From assembly GCF_000721235.1 (NCBI RefSeq), contig NZ_JOFH01000027.1, forward strand, positions 124,001 through 188,000: a stretch of DNA of 64,000 nt, written 5' to 3'. The notes under the pieces are model-generated. The model worked only from the letters and a program-made list of their open reading frames with translations, was not told where the DNA came from and ran no database searches. Numbering within the stretch: the stretch's first letter is position 1; every line of letters begins with the position of its first letter. The stretch is from Streptomyces olivaceus (GTDB lineage Bacteria > Actinomycetota > Actinomycetes > Streptomycetales > Streptomycetaceae). Positions 18,462 to 26,534 of this stretch are shown here, one piece after another. Made by a program: the position numbers and the translations under genes.

Positions 18462-20324
18462 TCAGCCCTGGTCGCCCCGGGGATCCGGACGAGCCCCGGG
18501 GCCCGGCCCGGCCCGGCGCCGCGCCGCGGATCCGGCCGGCGGCTCGGACGGTGTCCCGGGCGGCGGTCCGGAGGGCGCCTCGGGCGGCGGTCCGGAGGGT
18601 CTCCCGGTTGGTGGTCCGGGCGGCGGTGCGGGCGATGTCCCGGGCGGCGGTGCGGGTGGAGTTCCGGGTGGAGTCCCGGGTGGGGCGAGGAGGCGGTAGC
18701 GCTGGAGCTTGCCGGTCGCCGTGCGCGGCAGCGCGTCCACGAAGACGATCTCGCGCGGGCACTTGTACGGCGCCAACTCCGTGCGCAGGAACGCACGCAG
18801 CGCGTCGGCGTCCCGCTCCGCTCCCTCCCCGAGCACCGCGTGCGCCACCACCACCTGCCCCCGGTGCCCGTCGGGCCGGCCCACCACCGCCGCCTCCACG
18901 ACGTCCGGATGCCGCAGCAGCGCCTCCTCGACCTCGGGTCCGGCGATGTTGTACCCGGCAGAGATGATCATGTCGTCCGCGCGTGCCACGTACCGGAAGT
19001 AGCCGTCGGGTTCGCGCACGTAGGTGTCCCCGGTGATGTTCCAGCCGTCGCGCACGTACTCCCGCTGCCGCGGGTCGGCGAGGTACCGGCACCCCACCGG
19101 GCCGCGTACGGCGAGGAGGCCCGGCTCCCCGTCGGGGACGGGCGCTCCGGACGCGTCCTGCACCCGCGCCTGCCACCCCGGCACCGGGACGCCCGTCGTG
19201 CCGGGCCGGATGGCGTCGTCCGCCGCGGAGACGAAGATGTGCAGCAACTCGGTGGCGCCGATGCCGTTGATGATGCGCAGCCCGGTCCGCTCGTGCCAGG
19301 CCCGCCAGGTCGCGGCCGGCAGGTTCTCGCCGGCCGAGACGCACCGCCGCAGGCTCGTCACGTCGTGGCCGTCCAGCTCGCCCAGCATCGTGCGGTAGGC
19401 CGTCGGCGCCGTGAACAGCACCGACACCCGGTGCTCGGACACGGCCGGCAACAGCTGTCTGGGCCCCGCCTGTTCGAGCAGCAGCGCGCTCGCCCCGGCC
19501 CGCAGCGGGAAGACGACCAGCCCGCCGAGCCCGAAGGTGAAGCCGAGCGGCGGACTGCCCGCGAACAGGTCGTCGGGGCGCGGCATGAGCACGTGCCGGG
19601 AGAACGTGTCGGCGATCGCCAGCACGTCGCGGTGGAAGTGCATGCAGCCCTTGGGGCGCCCGGTGGTCCCGGAGGTGAACGCGATCAGCGCGACGTCGTC
19701 GGCCGCGGTGTCCACGGCGGGGAAGGGCGGGCCGGGTGCGGTGCCGGTCTCCGTCCCGGACGCCGCGGCCGGTCCCGGTCCGGCGCGGTTCAGCAGGTCG
19801 TCGGGCGCGTCACTGCCGTACGTCGTGATCCGCAGCCCGGGAATCTCCGCCCTGGCCAGGTCGTCGACGGCCCGCACGTCGCACAGTGCGTGCCGCACCC
19901 GGGCGATCTCGCAGATCGCGCCCAGCTCGTGCGGGCGCTGCTGGGCCAGCACGGTGACCGCCACCGCGCCCGCCTTCAGCACCGCGAGCCAGCAGGCGGC
20001 CAGCCACGGTGTGGTCGGGCCGCGCAGCAGCACCCGGTTGCCGGGGACGACGCCGAGGTCGCCGGTGAGCAGGTGGGCGATCCGGTCGACGCGGGCCCGC
20101 AGCTCGCCGTAGGTCCACGCCGGTCCGGACGCGGTGCGGAAAGCGGGCCGGTCGTCGGGCGGGCCGGTGAGCAACTCGGCGGCGCAGTTCAGCCGTTCCG
20201 GGTACCGCAGCTCCGGGAGGTCGAGGAGCAGCTCCGGCCACTGGTCCGGGGGCGGCAGGTGATCGCGCGCGAAGGTGTCGACGTGGGCCGAGCGGTGCGG
20301 TGGCGCGTGGCGCGGATCTGCCAT
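18462..20324 (-). CDS. Aryl-CoA ligase, 2-aminobenzoate-CoA ligase type
   Basis: A 620-residue ANL-superfamily AMP-forming ligase. Its motifs are FTSGTTGRPKGCMH (A3 P-loop) near 215, FGLGGLVVFPLRAGA near 262, INGIGATELLHIFVSA (A5) near 350, GDTYVREPDGYFRYVARADDMIISAGYNI (A7/A8) near 432 and the catalytic-lysine tail RTATGKLQRYRL (A10) near 545. GIGATE and the central aryl-type residues resemble 2-aminobenzoate and benzoate CoA ligases. After residue 553 a roughly 65-residue Pro/Gly/Ser/Thr tail with PPGTP-type repeats is added, which is not typical of the family. Divergent from the acyl-CoA dehydrogenase gene; both probably answer to the PaaX regulator. Confidence 0.85.
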   Translation of the reverse strand: MADPRHAPPHRSAHVDTFARDHLPPPDQWPELLLDLPELRYPERLNCAAELLTGPPDDRPAFRTASGPAWTYGELRARVDRIAHLLTGDLGVVPGNRVLLRGPTTPWLAACWLAVLKAGAVAVTVLAQQRPHELGAICEIARVRHALCDVRAVDDLARAEIPGLRITTYGSDAPDDLLNRAGPGPAAASGTETGTAPGPPFPAVDTAADDVALIAFTSGTTGRPKGCMHFHRDVLAIADTFSRHVLMPRPDDLFAGSPPLGFTFGLGGLVVFPLRAGASALLLEQAGPRQLLPAVSEHRVSVLFTAPTAYRTMLGELDGHDVTSLRRCVSAGENLPAATWRAWHERTGLRIINGIGATELLHIFVSAADDAIRPGTTGVPVPGWQARVQDASGAPVPDGEPGLLAVRGPVGCRYLADPRQREYVRDGWNITGDTYVREPDGYFRYVARADDMIISAGYNIAGPEVEEALLRHPDVVEAAVVGRPDGHRGQVVVAHAVLGEGAERDADALRAFLRTELAPYKCPREIVFVDALPRTATGKLQRYRLLAPPGTPPGTPPAPPPGTSPAPPPGPPTGRPSGPPPEAPSGPPPGTPSEPPAGSAARRRAGPGPGARPDPRGDQG

Positions 20325-20485
20325 GGCGGTTCGCCCCCTTTGTCGTGGTGGGCTCGCGCAACGAGCGTATCGTGTCGGTGACGACAGTCAACGGGGCGCG
20401 ATAACCTCGGACGCGGCCCGACGGGGGCGGGAACAGGGGCCGCGTCAGGACCCACAGCAGGGACAGCAGGGGAGAGGGACCGGCG
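20325..20485. promoter_or_regulatory. Divergent promoter between CoA ligase and acyl-CoA dehydrogenase
   Basis: This 161-base region must drive both catabolic units. It contains GTATCGTGTCGGTGACGACAGTCAACG (20367-20392, split here only as a locus), TATCG and CGATA arms about 30 bases apart, and several GACAG/TGACGA words. It is a plausible site for the adjacent PaaX regulator. No PaaX operator consensus can be confirmed by eye. Confidence 0.4.
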
Positions 20486-21724
20486 ATGACCGCATTCTCG
20501 CTCGAACCGGGACACGTCGCCTGGTGCGAAGAACTGCGCACCCTGGCCGCCGGGAGGCTGCGGCCGCTGGCGGAGCGGGGCGAGGCCGGCCGCGTCAACC
20601 GTCCCCTCCTCGCCGAACTCGGCGCGCTCGGCCTGCCGGCCCGCCTGTTCACCTCCGGTGCGCTCGACCTGTGCCTGATGCGGGAGTCCCTCGCCCACTC
20701 CTGCACGGAGGCCGAGACCGCCCTCGCCCTCCAGGGCCTCGGCGCCCATCCGGTGCACGCCCACGGCACCGAGTCCCAGCGCGCCCGCTGGCTCCCGCGG
20801 GTGGCCGACGGCAGCGCGGTGGCCGCCTTCGCCCTCACCGAGCCCGACGCGGGCTCGGACGCGGCGGCCCTGAGCCTGCGGGCGGCGCGGGACGCGGGGG
20901 CGCGTGCCGCAGCGGACGCCGGAGCGGACGCCGGGGCGGAGGAGCCGGAGGCCGGCGCCGCCCCGGCCCCCCTGAGCGCCGCCCCCGACGGCACCTCCGC
21001 CTGGCGGCTCACCGGCGAGAAGTGCTGGATCTCCAACGCCCCCGAGGCCGACTTCTACACCGTCTTCGCCCGCACCACGCCCGGCGCCGGGGCGCGCGGT
21101 GTGACCGCCTTCCTCGTGCCCGCCGACCGTCCCGGCCTCACCGGCACCCCGCTCGACATGCTCTCGCCGCACCCCATCGGCGCCCTCGCCTTCGACGCCG
21201 TACCCGTCACCGCGGCCGACGTGCTCGGCGTGCCGGACCGCGGCTTCCGGGTCGCGATGGACACCCTCAACCTCTTCCGCCCCAGCGTCGGCGCCTTCGC
21301 CGTCGGCATGGCACAGGCCGCGCTGGACGCCGCCCTCGCGCACACCGGGGCCCGCGACGCCTTCGGCGGCAAGCTGCGCGACCTGCAGGCCGTCTCCCAC
21401 CAGGTCGCCGAGATGGCGCTGCGCACCGAGGCGGCCCGCCTGATGGTGTACGCGGCGGCGACGGCGTACGACACGGGCGCGCCGGACGTCCCGAAGCGGG
21501 CCGCGATGGCGAAACTCCTCGCCACCGAGACCGCCCAGTACGTCGTCGACCGCGCCGTCCAACTGCACGGCGCCCGCGCCCTGCGCCGCGGCCATCTCCT
21601 CGAACACCTCTACCGCGAGGTGCGCGCCCCGCGCGTGTACGAGGGCGCCAGCGAGGTGCAGCGCGGCATCATCGCCAAGGAGTTGTACCGCACCCAGCAG
21701 CCGACCGAGGAGGCCGGAGCATGA
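20486..21724 (+). CDS. Acyl-CoA dehydrogenase
   Basis: A 412-residue FAD-dependent acyl-CoA dehydrogenase. AAFALTEPDAGSDAAALSLRA near 112 binds FAD and substrate. WRLTGEKCWISNAPEADFYTVFART near 173 is the central beta domain. AFGGKLRDLQAVSHQVAEMAL near 290 and QLHGARALRRGHLLEHLYREVRAPRVYEGASEVQ near 350 form the C-terminal helical domain; the YEGASEVQ segment precedes the position where medium-chain enzymes have their catalytic Glu. An unusual Ala/Asp-rich insert of about 35 residues (near 135-170) interrupts the beta domain. It is coupled (ATGA) to the RidA gene and probably oxidises a dearomatised CoA ester in the anthranilate-type pathway. Confidence 0.9.
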   Translation: MTAFSLEPGHVAWCEELRTLAAGRLRPLAERGEAGRVNRPLLAELGALGLPARLFTSGALDLCLMRESLAHSCTEAETALALQGLGAHPVHAHGTESQRARWLPRVADGSAVAAFALTEPDAGSDAAALSLRAARDAGARAAADAGADAGAEEPEAGAAPAPLSAAPDGTSAWRLTGEKCWISNAPEADFYTVFARTTPGAGARGVTAFLVPADRPGLTGTPLDMLSPHPIGALAFDAVPVTAADVLGVPDRGFRVAMDTLNLFRPSVGAFAVGMAQAALDAALAHTGARDAFGGKLRDLQAVSHQVAEMALRTEAARLMVYAAATAYDTGAPDVPKRAAMAKLLATETAQYVVDRAVQLHGARALRRGHLLEHLYREVRAPRVYEGASEVQRGIIAKELYRTQQPTEEAGA

Positions 21725-22119
21725 CCGCCGAACGGGTCAACCCGCCCGAGCTGTCCCCGCCCATCGGCTTCTCCCACGCCGTCGTCGCGACCGGCACCCG
21801 CCTGGTGTTCCTGGCCGGCCAGACCGCGCTCGACGCCGGGGGCGAGGTCACCGGCGACACCCTGCCCGCTCAGTTCGAACGGGCGCTCACCAACCTCCTG
21901 GCCGCCCTGCGCGCCGCCGGGGGCGCCCCCGCCGACCTCGCCCGCGTCACCGTCTACGCGACGGATGTCGCCGCCTACCGCACCCACGCCGCCGAACTCG
22001 GCCGCATTTGGCGGGAGCTGGCCGGGCGCGACTACCCGGCGATGGCGGTCGTGGAGGTCGTACGCCTGTGGGACGAACGGGCGCTGGTGGAACTCGACGG
22101 GTTCGCCGTACTGCCGTAG
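21721..22119 (+). CDS. RidA/YjgF-family enamine/imine deaminase
   Basis: A 132-residue protein with the RidA trimer fold: GFSHAVVATGTRLVFLAGQTALD at the start, FERALTNLLAALRAAGGAPADLARVTVYATD in the middle (Val/Tyr near the active-site cleft) and RDYPAMAVVEVVRLWDERALVELDGFAVL at the end. The canonical catalytic Arg segment (RxxVxV) reads AMAVVEV, so the Arg is absent, placing it outside the archetypal RidA subgroup. In aminobenzoate and aminomuconate pathways such proteins hydrolyse enamine/imine intermediates to ketone and ammonia, which fits a 2-amino ring product. Its ATG overlaps the dehydrogenase stop. Confidence 0.85.
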   Translation: MTAERVNPPELSPPIGFSHAVVATGTRLVFLAGQTALDAGGEVTGDTLPAQFERALTNLLAALRAAGGAPADLARVTVYATDVAAYRTHAAELGRIWRELAGRDYPAMAVVEVVRLWDERALVELDGFAVLP

Positions 22120-22213
22120 ACGCGCTGCCGTAAACGCACCGGCGTAGCCGAACTGGCGCGACGTACGGGCCCGAGGGCCGACCCGACGTACTGACTCGCC
22201 ACCGAAGGGGTGA

Positions 22214-22720
<507 letters not shown>

Positions 22721-22726
22721 CCCGCG

Positions 22727-22751
22727 GCGACGGGACGGACCGTCCCGTCGC
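22727..22751. terminator. Bidirectional terminator hairpin
   Basis: A perfect inverted repeat, GCGACGGGACGG with CCGTCCCGTCGC separated by one base (so a small loop). It sits between the stops of the convergent DUF6299 and DUF2637 genes. Confidence 0.75.
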
Positions 22752-22761
22752 GGGCTGTCCC

Positions 22762-23760
22762 TCAGCCCCGATTCACCGGCCTTGTGGGGGGACGTGGTGA
22801 AGCGGGTTGGTTCTTCCGCTGCTGCGGGAGGGGCAGCGGCTCCCGAACCGCTCCCGCGTCCGCCTTCTCACTGCCCTGTGCGGTGACGACGGGTTGCCGG
22901 TGGCGCGGCGTCGCCCGTCGCGGCGGGCGGGTGAGGGTGATCTGCCGGACGGTCTGCTGGAAGCAGATCAGCGAGGCGAGTCCGGGCAGGGCCGCCGCCG
23001 CACCGTCGTCGAGCGTCCGGGGCGCCTGCGCGACGCACAGGAACATGGCGATGGCCGAGAAGAGCAGGACCACGGCCCAGGAGTGCACCGCGCGGCGCTG
23101 GTGCAACGCAGCCCGCAGCACCGCCAGCGATGCCACCAGCCACGGTCCGTAGACCAGGAGCGGCCACCAGGACACCACGCCGTTGCTGGTGCGGGTCACG
23201 GCGGCCAGGCGCAGCGGCTCGTAGGCGACCATGCCCCCGAACAGGCTCACCGAGGCCGCGATGACCGCGGCGAGGGCGGCGACGAACAGGCTCGCGGCAC
23301 GCAGCCTGCTCATCCTCCGCCGCACCCTGCGGTGACTGGCGGGCGCGTCCCGCAACGGCGGCAGTTCCGCGGTGATCTCCTGCAGATTGCTCAGCGGCGT
23401 GCCCGGTACGGGCGCGATCGACGACCCGTCCGCGGTGTACGGGGCGGCGGAGTTCTGCTGCTCCGCCGGATACGGGGCGAACTGCTGCTGCTCCGCCGGG
23501 TGGGAGGCGAGGAGTTGCTGCTCCGCCGGGTAGGAGGCGAAAGGTCGCTGCTCCGCCGGGTACGCGGGGGTCGGCGCGTGCTGCTGTTCCACCGCGTCCT
23601 GGAGCAGGAAGGCCAGCTCCTCGGCCGGGTCCCAGCCGGGCTCGGGCGGGACCAGGGTCTCCTGGTAGGCCTGCTCGGGTGCCCGGTGGCGGCCGGTGCC
23701 GGTGGTACGGAACGGGCCTTCGGCGTACGGCATGTAAGGGTGAGTGTGCTCTTCGTACAT
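22762..23760 (-). CDS. DUF2637 domain-containing membrane protein
   Basis: A roughly 332-residue protein. Residues 1-140 are hydrophilic and contain four YPAEQ/HPAEQ repeats (about residues 65-105) with Pro/Gln-rich spacers. Residues about 150-270 hold four transmembrane helices in the DUF2637 pattern (an Arg-rich entry, then LFVAALAAVIAASVSLFGGMVAY and WWPLLVYGPWLVASLAVL). The C-terminus is basic. DUF2637 proteins are common on streptomycete chromosomes and plasmids, often near transfer functions, but their function is unknown. ATG 23760 is preferred. It is transcribed in the same direction as the symporter gene but 200 bases apart. Confidence 0.7.
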   Translation of the reverse strand: MYEEHTHPYMPYAEGPFRTTGTGRHRAPEQAYQETLVPPEPGWDPAEELAFLLQDAVEQQHAPTPAYPAEQRPFASYPAEQQLLASHPAEQQQFAPYPAEQQNSAAPYTADGSSIAPVPGTPLSNLQEITAELPPLRDAPASHRRVRRRMSRLRAASLFVAALAAVIAASVSLFGGMVAYEPLRLAAVTRTSNGVVSWWPLLVYGPWLVASLAVLRAALHQRRAVHSWAVVLLFSAIAMFLCVAQAPRTLDDGAAAALPGLASLICFQQTVRQITLTRPPRRATPRHRQPVVTAQGSEKADAGAVREPLPLPQQRKNQPASPRPPTRPVNRG

Positions 23761-23961
23761 GACGCGCGGGTCACTCCGTCCGGGTGCGGGCCGGTGACGG
23801 ACTGTGATTTCTTTCGGGTCGGTCGGTGTACGCGACAAGTGCCGGAAATTCCCCGTGTTCCGCGGTCATATCCGAAGTAACGTCTGCCTACTCCTTCGGA
23901 TGCGCGGCAGTCGAGTGAACGAATTCTGCGATTCTTTTCCCATCCCGAATTCACACCGGTA

Positions 23962-25488
23962 TCAGGTCCGTTCCACCGCCGACTCCGGCGCGGGGGCCGC
24001 CGCCGCGCCGGAGTCGGGCTGCGGCTTGCCGGACACGGCCGCGACGACGGCGTCCGCCTCCTCGTCCGGCTCCGGGAACAGCAGGCCCAGGGCGGTGTAG
24101 ACCACCAGCGAGGTGACCAGCGGGGTGGCGACGACCGCGGTCTGGGACGCCCCGTCCAGGCCGTACTTGACGAGGAAGTAGCCGCCGAGACCGAGCGCCC
24201 AGGAGGCCAGGGCCGCCCGTGGGCCGCACCGGCGGAAGGCGGGCAGCAGACCCAGGAGCATCGGTATGGAGATCGGCCCCATGACGGCCGCGACCATGCC
24301 CACGATGATGCCGAGCACGCCGCCGAAGTGGTCGGCCTCGATGGCCACGACCATCGACAGGGCGATGAAGACGACCGTGACCACGCGCGCGGCCAGCAGG
24401 CCCGTCCGCGTGCTCAGGCCGCGGAAGCGCGGGGAGAGCGCCGGGAGGATGTCGCGGGTGACGACGGCGGAGATGGCGTTCGCGTCGGAGGAGGCCATGG
24501 CCATGGTGTGGGAGAACATGCCGGACAGGGTCAGCCCCACCAGGCCCATGGGCAGGTAGGACTGCGCCATCAGCGCGTACGTCTGCTCGGGGTCGGCGAC
24601 GTCCGGCATCAGCACGGGCGCGGCGACCGCCGGGAACAGCAGTACGGCGGGCCACACGAGGTAGAGCACGGCCGACAGCCCCGCCGAACGGCGGGCGGCC
24701 CGCGGGGAGTCGGTGGCCATGTAGCGCTGGGCCAGGTTCCACATGCCGCCGTTGTACTCGAAGAGCTTCACCACGACGTACGCGGTGAGGAAGCCCGCCG
24801 TGTAGGGGCCGACGAGGGGATCCGTGTGCCCGTCCGGCAGGTCGTGCCACAGGGTGCCCAGGCCGGAGAGGCCGCCCAGCCGGTCCAGGACCACCCACAT
24901 CATCGCGAGCGCGGCCACGCCCTGGATCACGAACTGGCCCAGCTCGGTGAGGGCGTCCGCCCAGAGCCCGCCCACCGTGCAGTACAGGAGCGTGACGACC
25001 CCGGTCAGCAGGATGCCGGCCGTCATCGACATGCCGGTGAAGACCCTGAGGAGCACGGCCACCGAGGCCCACTTGGCGGCGACGTCGAAGACCTTGAGCA
25101 GGGCACCGCTCCAGGCCAGCGCCTGCTGGGCCGGCACGTTGTAGCGGCGGGCGAGGTACTCCAGCGGGGAGGAGACCCGGAAGTGCCGGCGCAGCCGGTT
25201 CCACCGGGGTGCGAAGAGCCAGGCGCCGACCGCGGTGCCCACGGCGAGCGGCAGGAACGCCCATACGTAGATCGTGATGCCGTAGCTGTAGGCGACCGCG
25301 GCGTAGGCGACGAACACGGCGGCGCTGTAGCCGGACATGTGGTGCGAGATGCCGGTCAGCCACCAGGGCATCCGCCCGCCGCCGGTGAAGTAGTCGGACA
25401 CGTCGCTGACGCGCCGGTGGGACCACAGGCCGATCAGGACCATCACCACGAAGTAGCCGCCGACGGCGACCCAGTCGAGCCAGTGCAT
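23962..25488 (-). CDS. Sodium:solute symporter family protein
   Basis: A 508-residue transporter with about thirteen transmembrane helices. SDYFTGGGRMPWWLTGISHHMSGYSAAVF near residue 30 is the SSS first helix and sodium-site loop. FVIQGVAALAMMWVVLDRLGG near 180 and GLVGLTLSGMFSHTMAMASSDANAISAVVTRDI near 317 carry the conserved GxxxAxxSxxSS-type Na2 site. The C-terminal 35 residues are Ala/Glu/Pro-rich. The substrate could be a sugar, carboxylate or amino acid and cannot be read from the sequence. ATG 25488 follows GAAGG. Confidence 0.85.
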   Translation of the reverse strand: MHWLDWVAVGGYFVVMVLIGLWSHRRVSDVSDYFTGGGRMPWWLTGISHHMSGYSAAVFVAYAAVAYSYGITIYVWAFLPLAVGTAVGAWLFAPRWNRLRRHFRVSSPLEYLARRYNVPAQQALAWSGALLKVFDVAAKWASVAVLLRVFTGMSMTAGILLTGVVTLLYCTVGGLWADALTELGQFVIQGVAALAMMWVVLDRLGGLSGLGTLWHDLPDGHTDPLVGPYTAGFLTAYVVVKLFEYNGGMWNLAQRYMATDSPRAARRSAGLSAVLYLVWPAVLLFPAVAAPVLMPDVADPEQTYALMAQSYLPMGLVGLTLSGMFSHTMAMASSDANAISAVVTRDILPALSPRFRGLSTRTGLLAARVVTVVFIALSMVVAIEADHFGGVLGIIVGMVAAVMGPISIPMLLGLLPAFRRCGPRAALASWALGLGGYFLVKYGLDGASQTAVVATPLVTSLVVYTALGLLFPEPDEEADAVVAAVSGKPQPDSGAAAAPAPESAVERT

Positions 25489-25847
25489 GGGCAGACCTTC
25501 TTCGTTGCTCGGGCAGGGAGCGCGCCGAAATATTTCGGAGCGCGGTCGCATCTCTTCCTCTTGAAGTCCACGTATGTGAACCTGTTGCATGAGTGCGAAC
25601 TGCTCGGTGAATGTAAGTCTGCCCTTTCAGCCCGTCAAGGCATGGGGAAGGGCCGGCCTTTGACGGAAGAGTGGAGAGTGGGAGGCCGTCTGACCGCGTG
25701 GGCGTTGTTCGTCGAGGTCAGTCGCGCCGAGCCCGGGACGTTCGAAACTTTCGCGCCTGGGACCGGCGTGGGAGTCGACACCGTGGCCCGGTGCGGGCGG
25801 GGCGGTGCCCTGCCCGCACCGGGCCACGGCGCGTCATCCGGACGGGT
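25489..25847. other. Intergenic region between symporter and DUF5980 genes
   Basis: This 359-base stretch holds the promoter of the symporter (minus strand; AT-rich patch around 25528-25600 with TATTTCGG and TGAATGTAAG) and the terminator of the DUF5980 gene at 25781-25829. A short reading frame near 25627-25827 is not supported. Confidence 0.5.
25781..25829. terminator. Terminator hairpin, 18-bp perfect stem
   Basis: The arms CCGTGGCCCGGTGCGGGC and GCCCGCACCGGGCCACGG flank a 13-base loop. It lies 19 bases downstream of the DUF5980 stop (minus strand) and is one of the strongest stem-loops in the window. Confidence 0.85.
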
Positions 25848-26285
25848 TCAGCACTCCTCACTGACCTTGATCGTCACCACATCGGTCTGTGTGACCGTGC
25901 CGTCGTCGGCCCAGAACTCGGCGGTGTACGTGCCGGCCGGGGCGGGTGCGATCGACAGTGGCAGCCAGATATTGATGGTCAGACCCCCGTCCTCGGGGTC
26001 ACGTACGTTCGTGCCCGGGGCGAGGGTCGAGACCTCGTCGCTGGTCGAGCCGGCCGGCAGCTTCCGCAGCCCGGCCGTGATCGTGGACGACCAGGTGCCC
26101 TCGACGGCTCCGACGGCGTAGGTGCGGGGCCATCCCCGATCCGGCTTCACGCAGTACTGGTTGTTGCCGTGCAGCGTCCATGTGTCCGCCTCGACGGCGG
26201 AAGCCGGCGCCGCGCCGACGAGCGGCAACGCGATCACGGACGCCAGGCCTACGAGTAATCCGGCTCTGCGGCACGTCTTCTTCAT
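25848..26285 (-). CDS. Secreted DUF5980 family protein
   Basis: A 145-residue protein with a clear Sec signal: KKTCRRAG then LLVGLASVIALPLVGAAPASA, with AxA cleavage near residue 30. The mature domain of about 115 residues begins EADTWTLHGNNQYCVKPDRGWPRTY and ends in an Ig-like strand, VVTIKVSEEC; the two Cys could pair. It resembles the streptomycete DUF5980 family, of unknown function. AGGAGG lies five bases before the ATG, an excellent ribosome site. Confidence 0.7.
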   Translation of the reverse strand: MKKTCRRAGLLVGLASVIALPLVGAAPASAVEADTWTLHGNNQYCVKPDRGWPRTYAVGAVEGTWSSTITAGLRKLPAGSTSDEVSTLAPGTNVRDPEDGGLTINIWLPLSIAPAPAGTYTAEFWADDGTVTQTDVVTIKVSEEC

Positions 26286-26534
26286 CAGGACCTCCTGGAG
26301 GGGGGGGCACAAGGCGGCATGGGGGGGAGGGAGGCGGGGCGAAGTCGTCCGCCGGGCCGTCGTGGCGGGCCGGCGGCCATCACGAGTGTCACGCCGGGGC
26401 GCCCCGGCAACAAGGCCTTGTTGTACTTTCAATGACCTGTGTCCTGATAACGCTGCCGAGCGCCGTCGGTACGTCCCGCAGAACCGTTTCGACGGGCATT
26501 TCGGCGCGCTTGCCGCGCGCTTGTTCCGGTGGAT
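26286..26534. other. Intergenic region, left border of the regulator/terpenoid block
   Basis: About 250 bases between the DUF5980 start and the LAL regulator stop. It contains a G8 run next to the DUF5980 ribosome site and an AT-rich patch (TTGTACTTTCAATGACC, near 26418-26435) that may be the DUF5980 promoter. No gene is seen. Confidence 0.4.
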
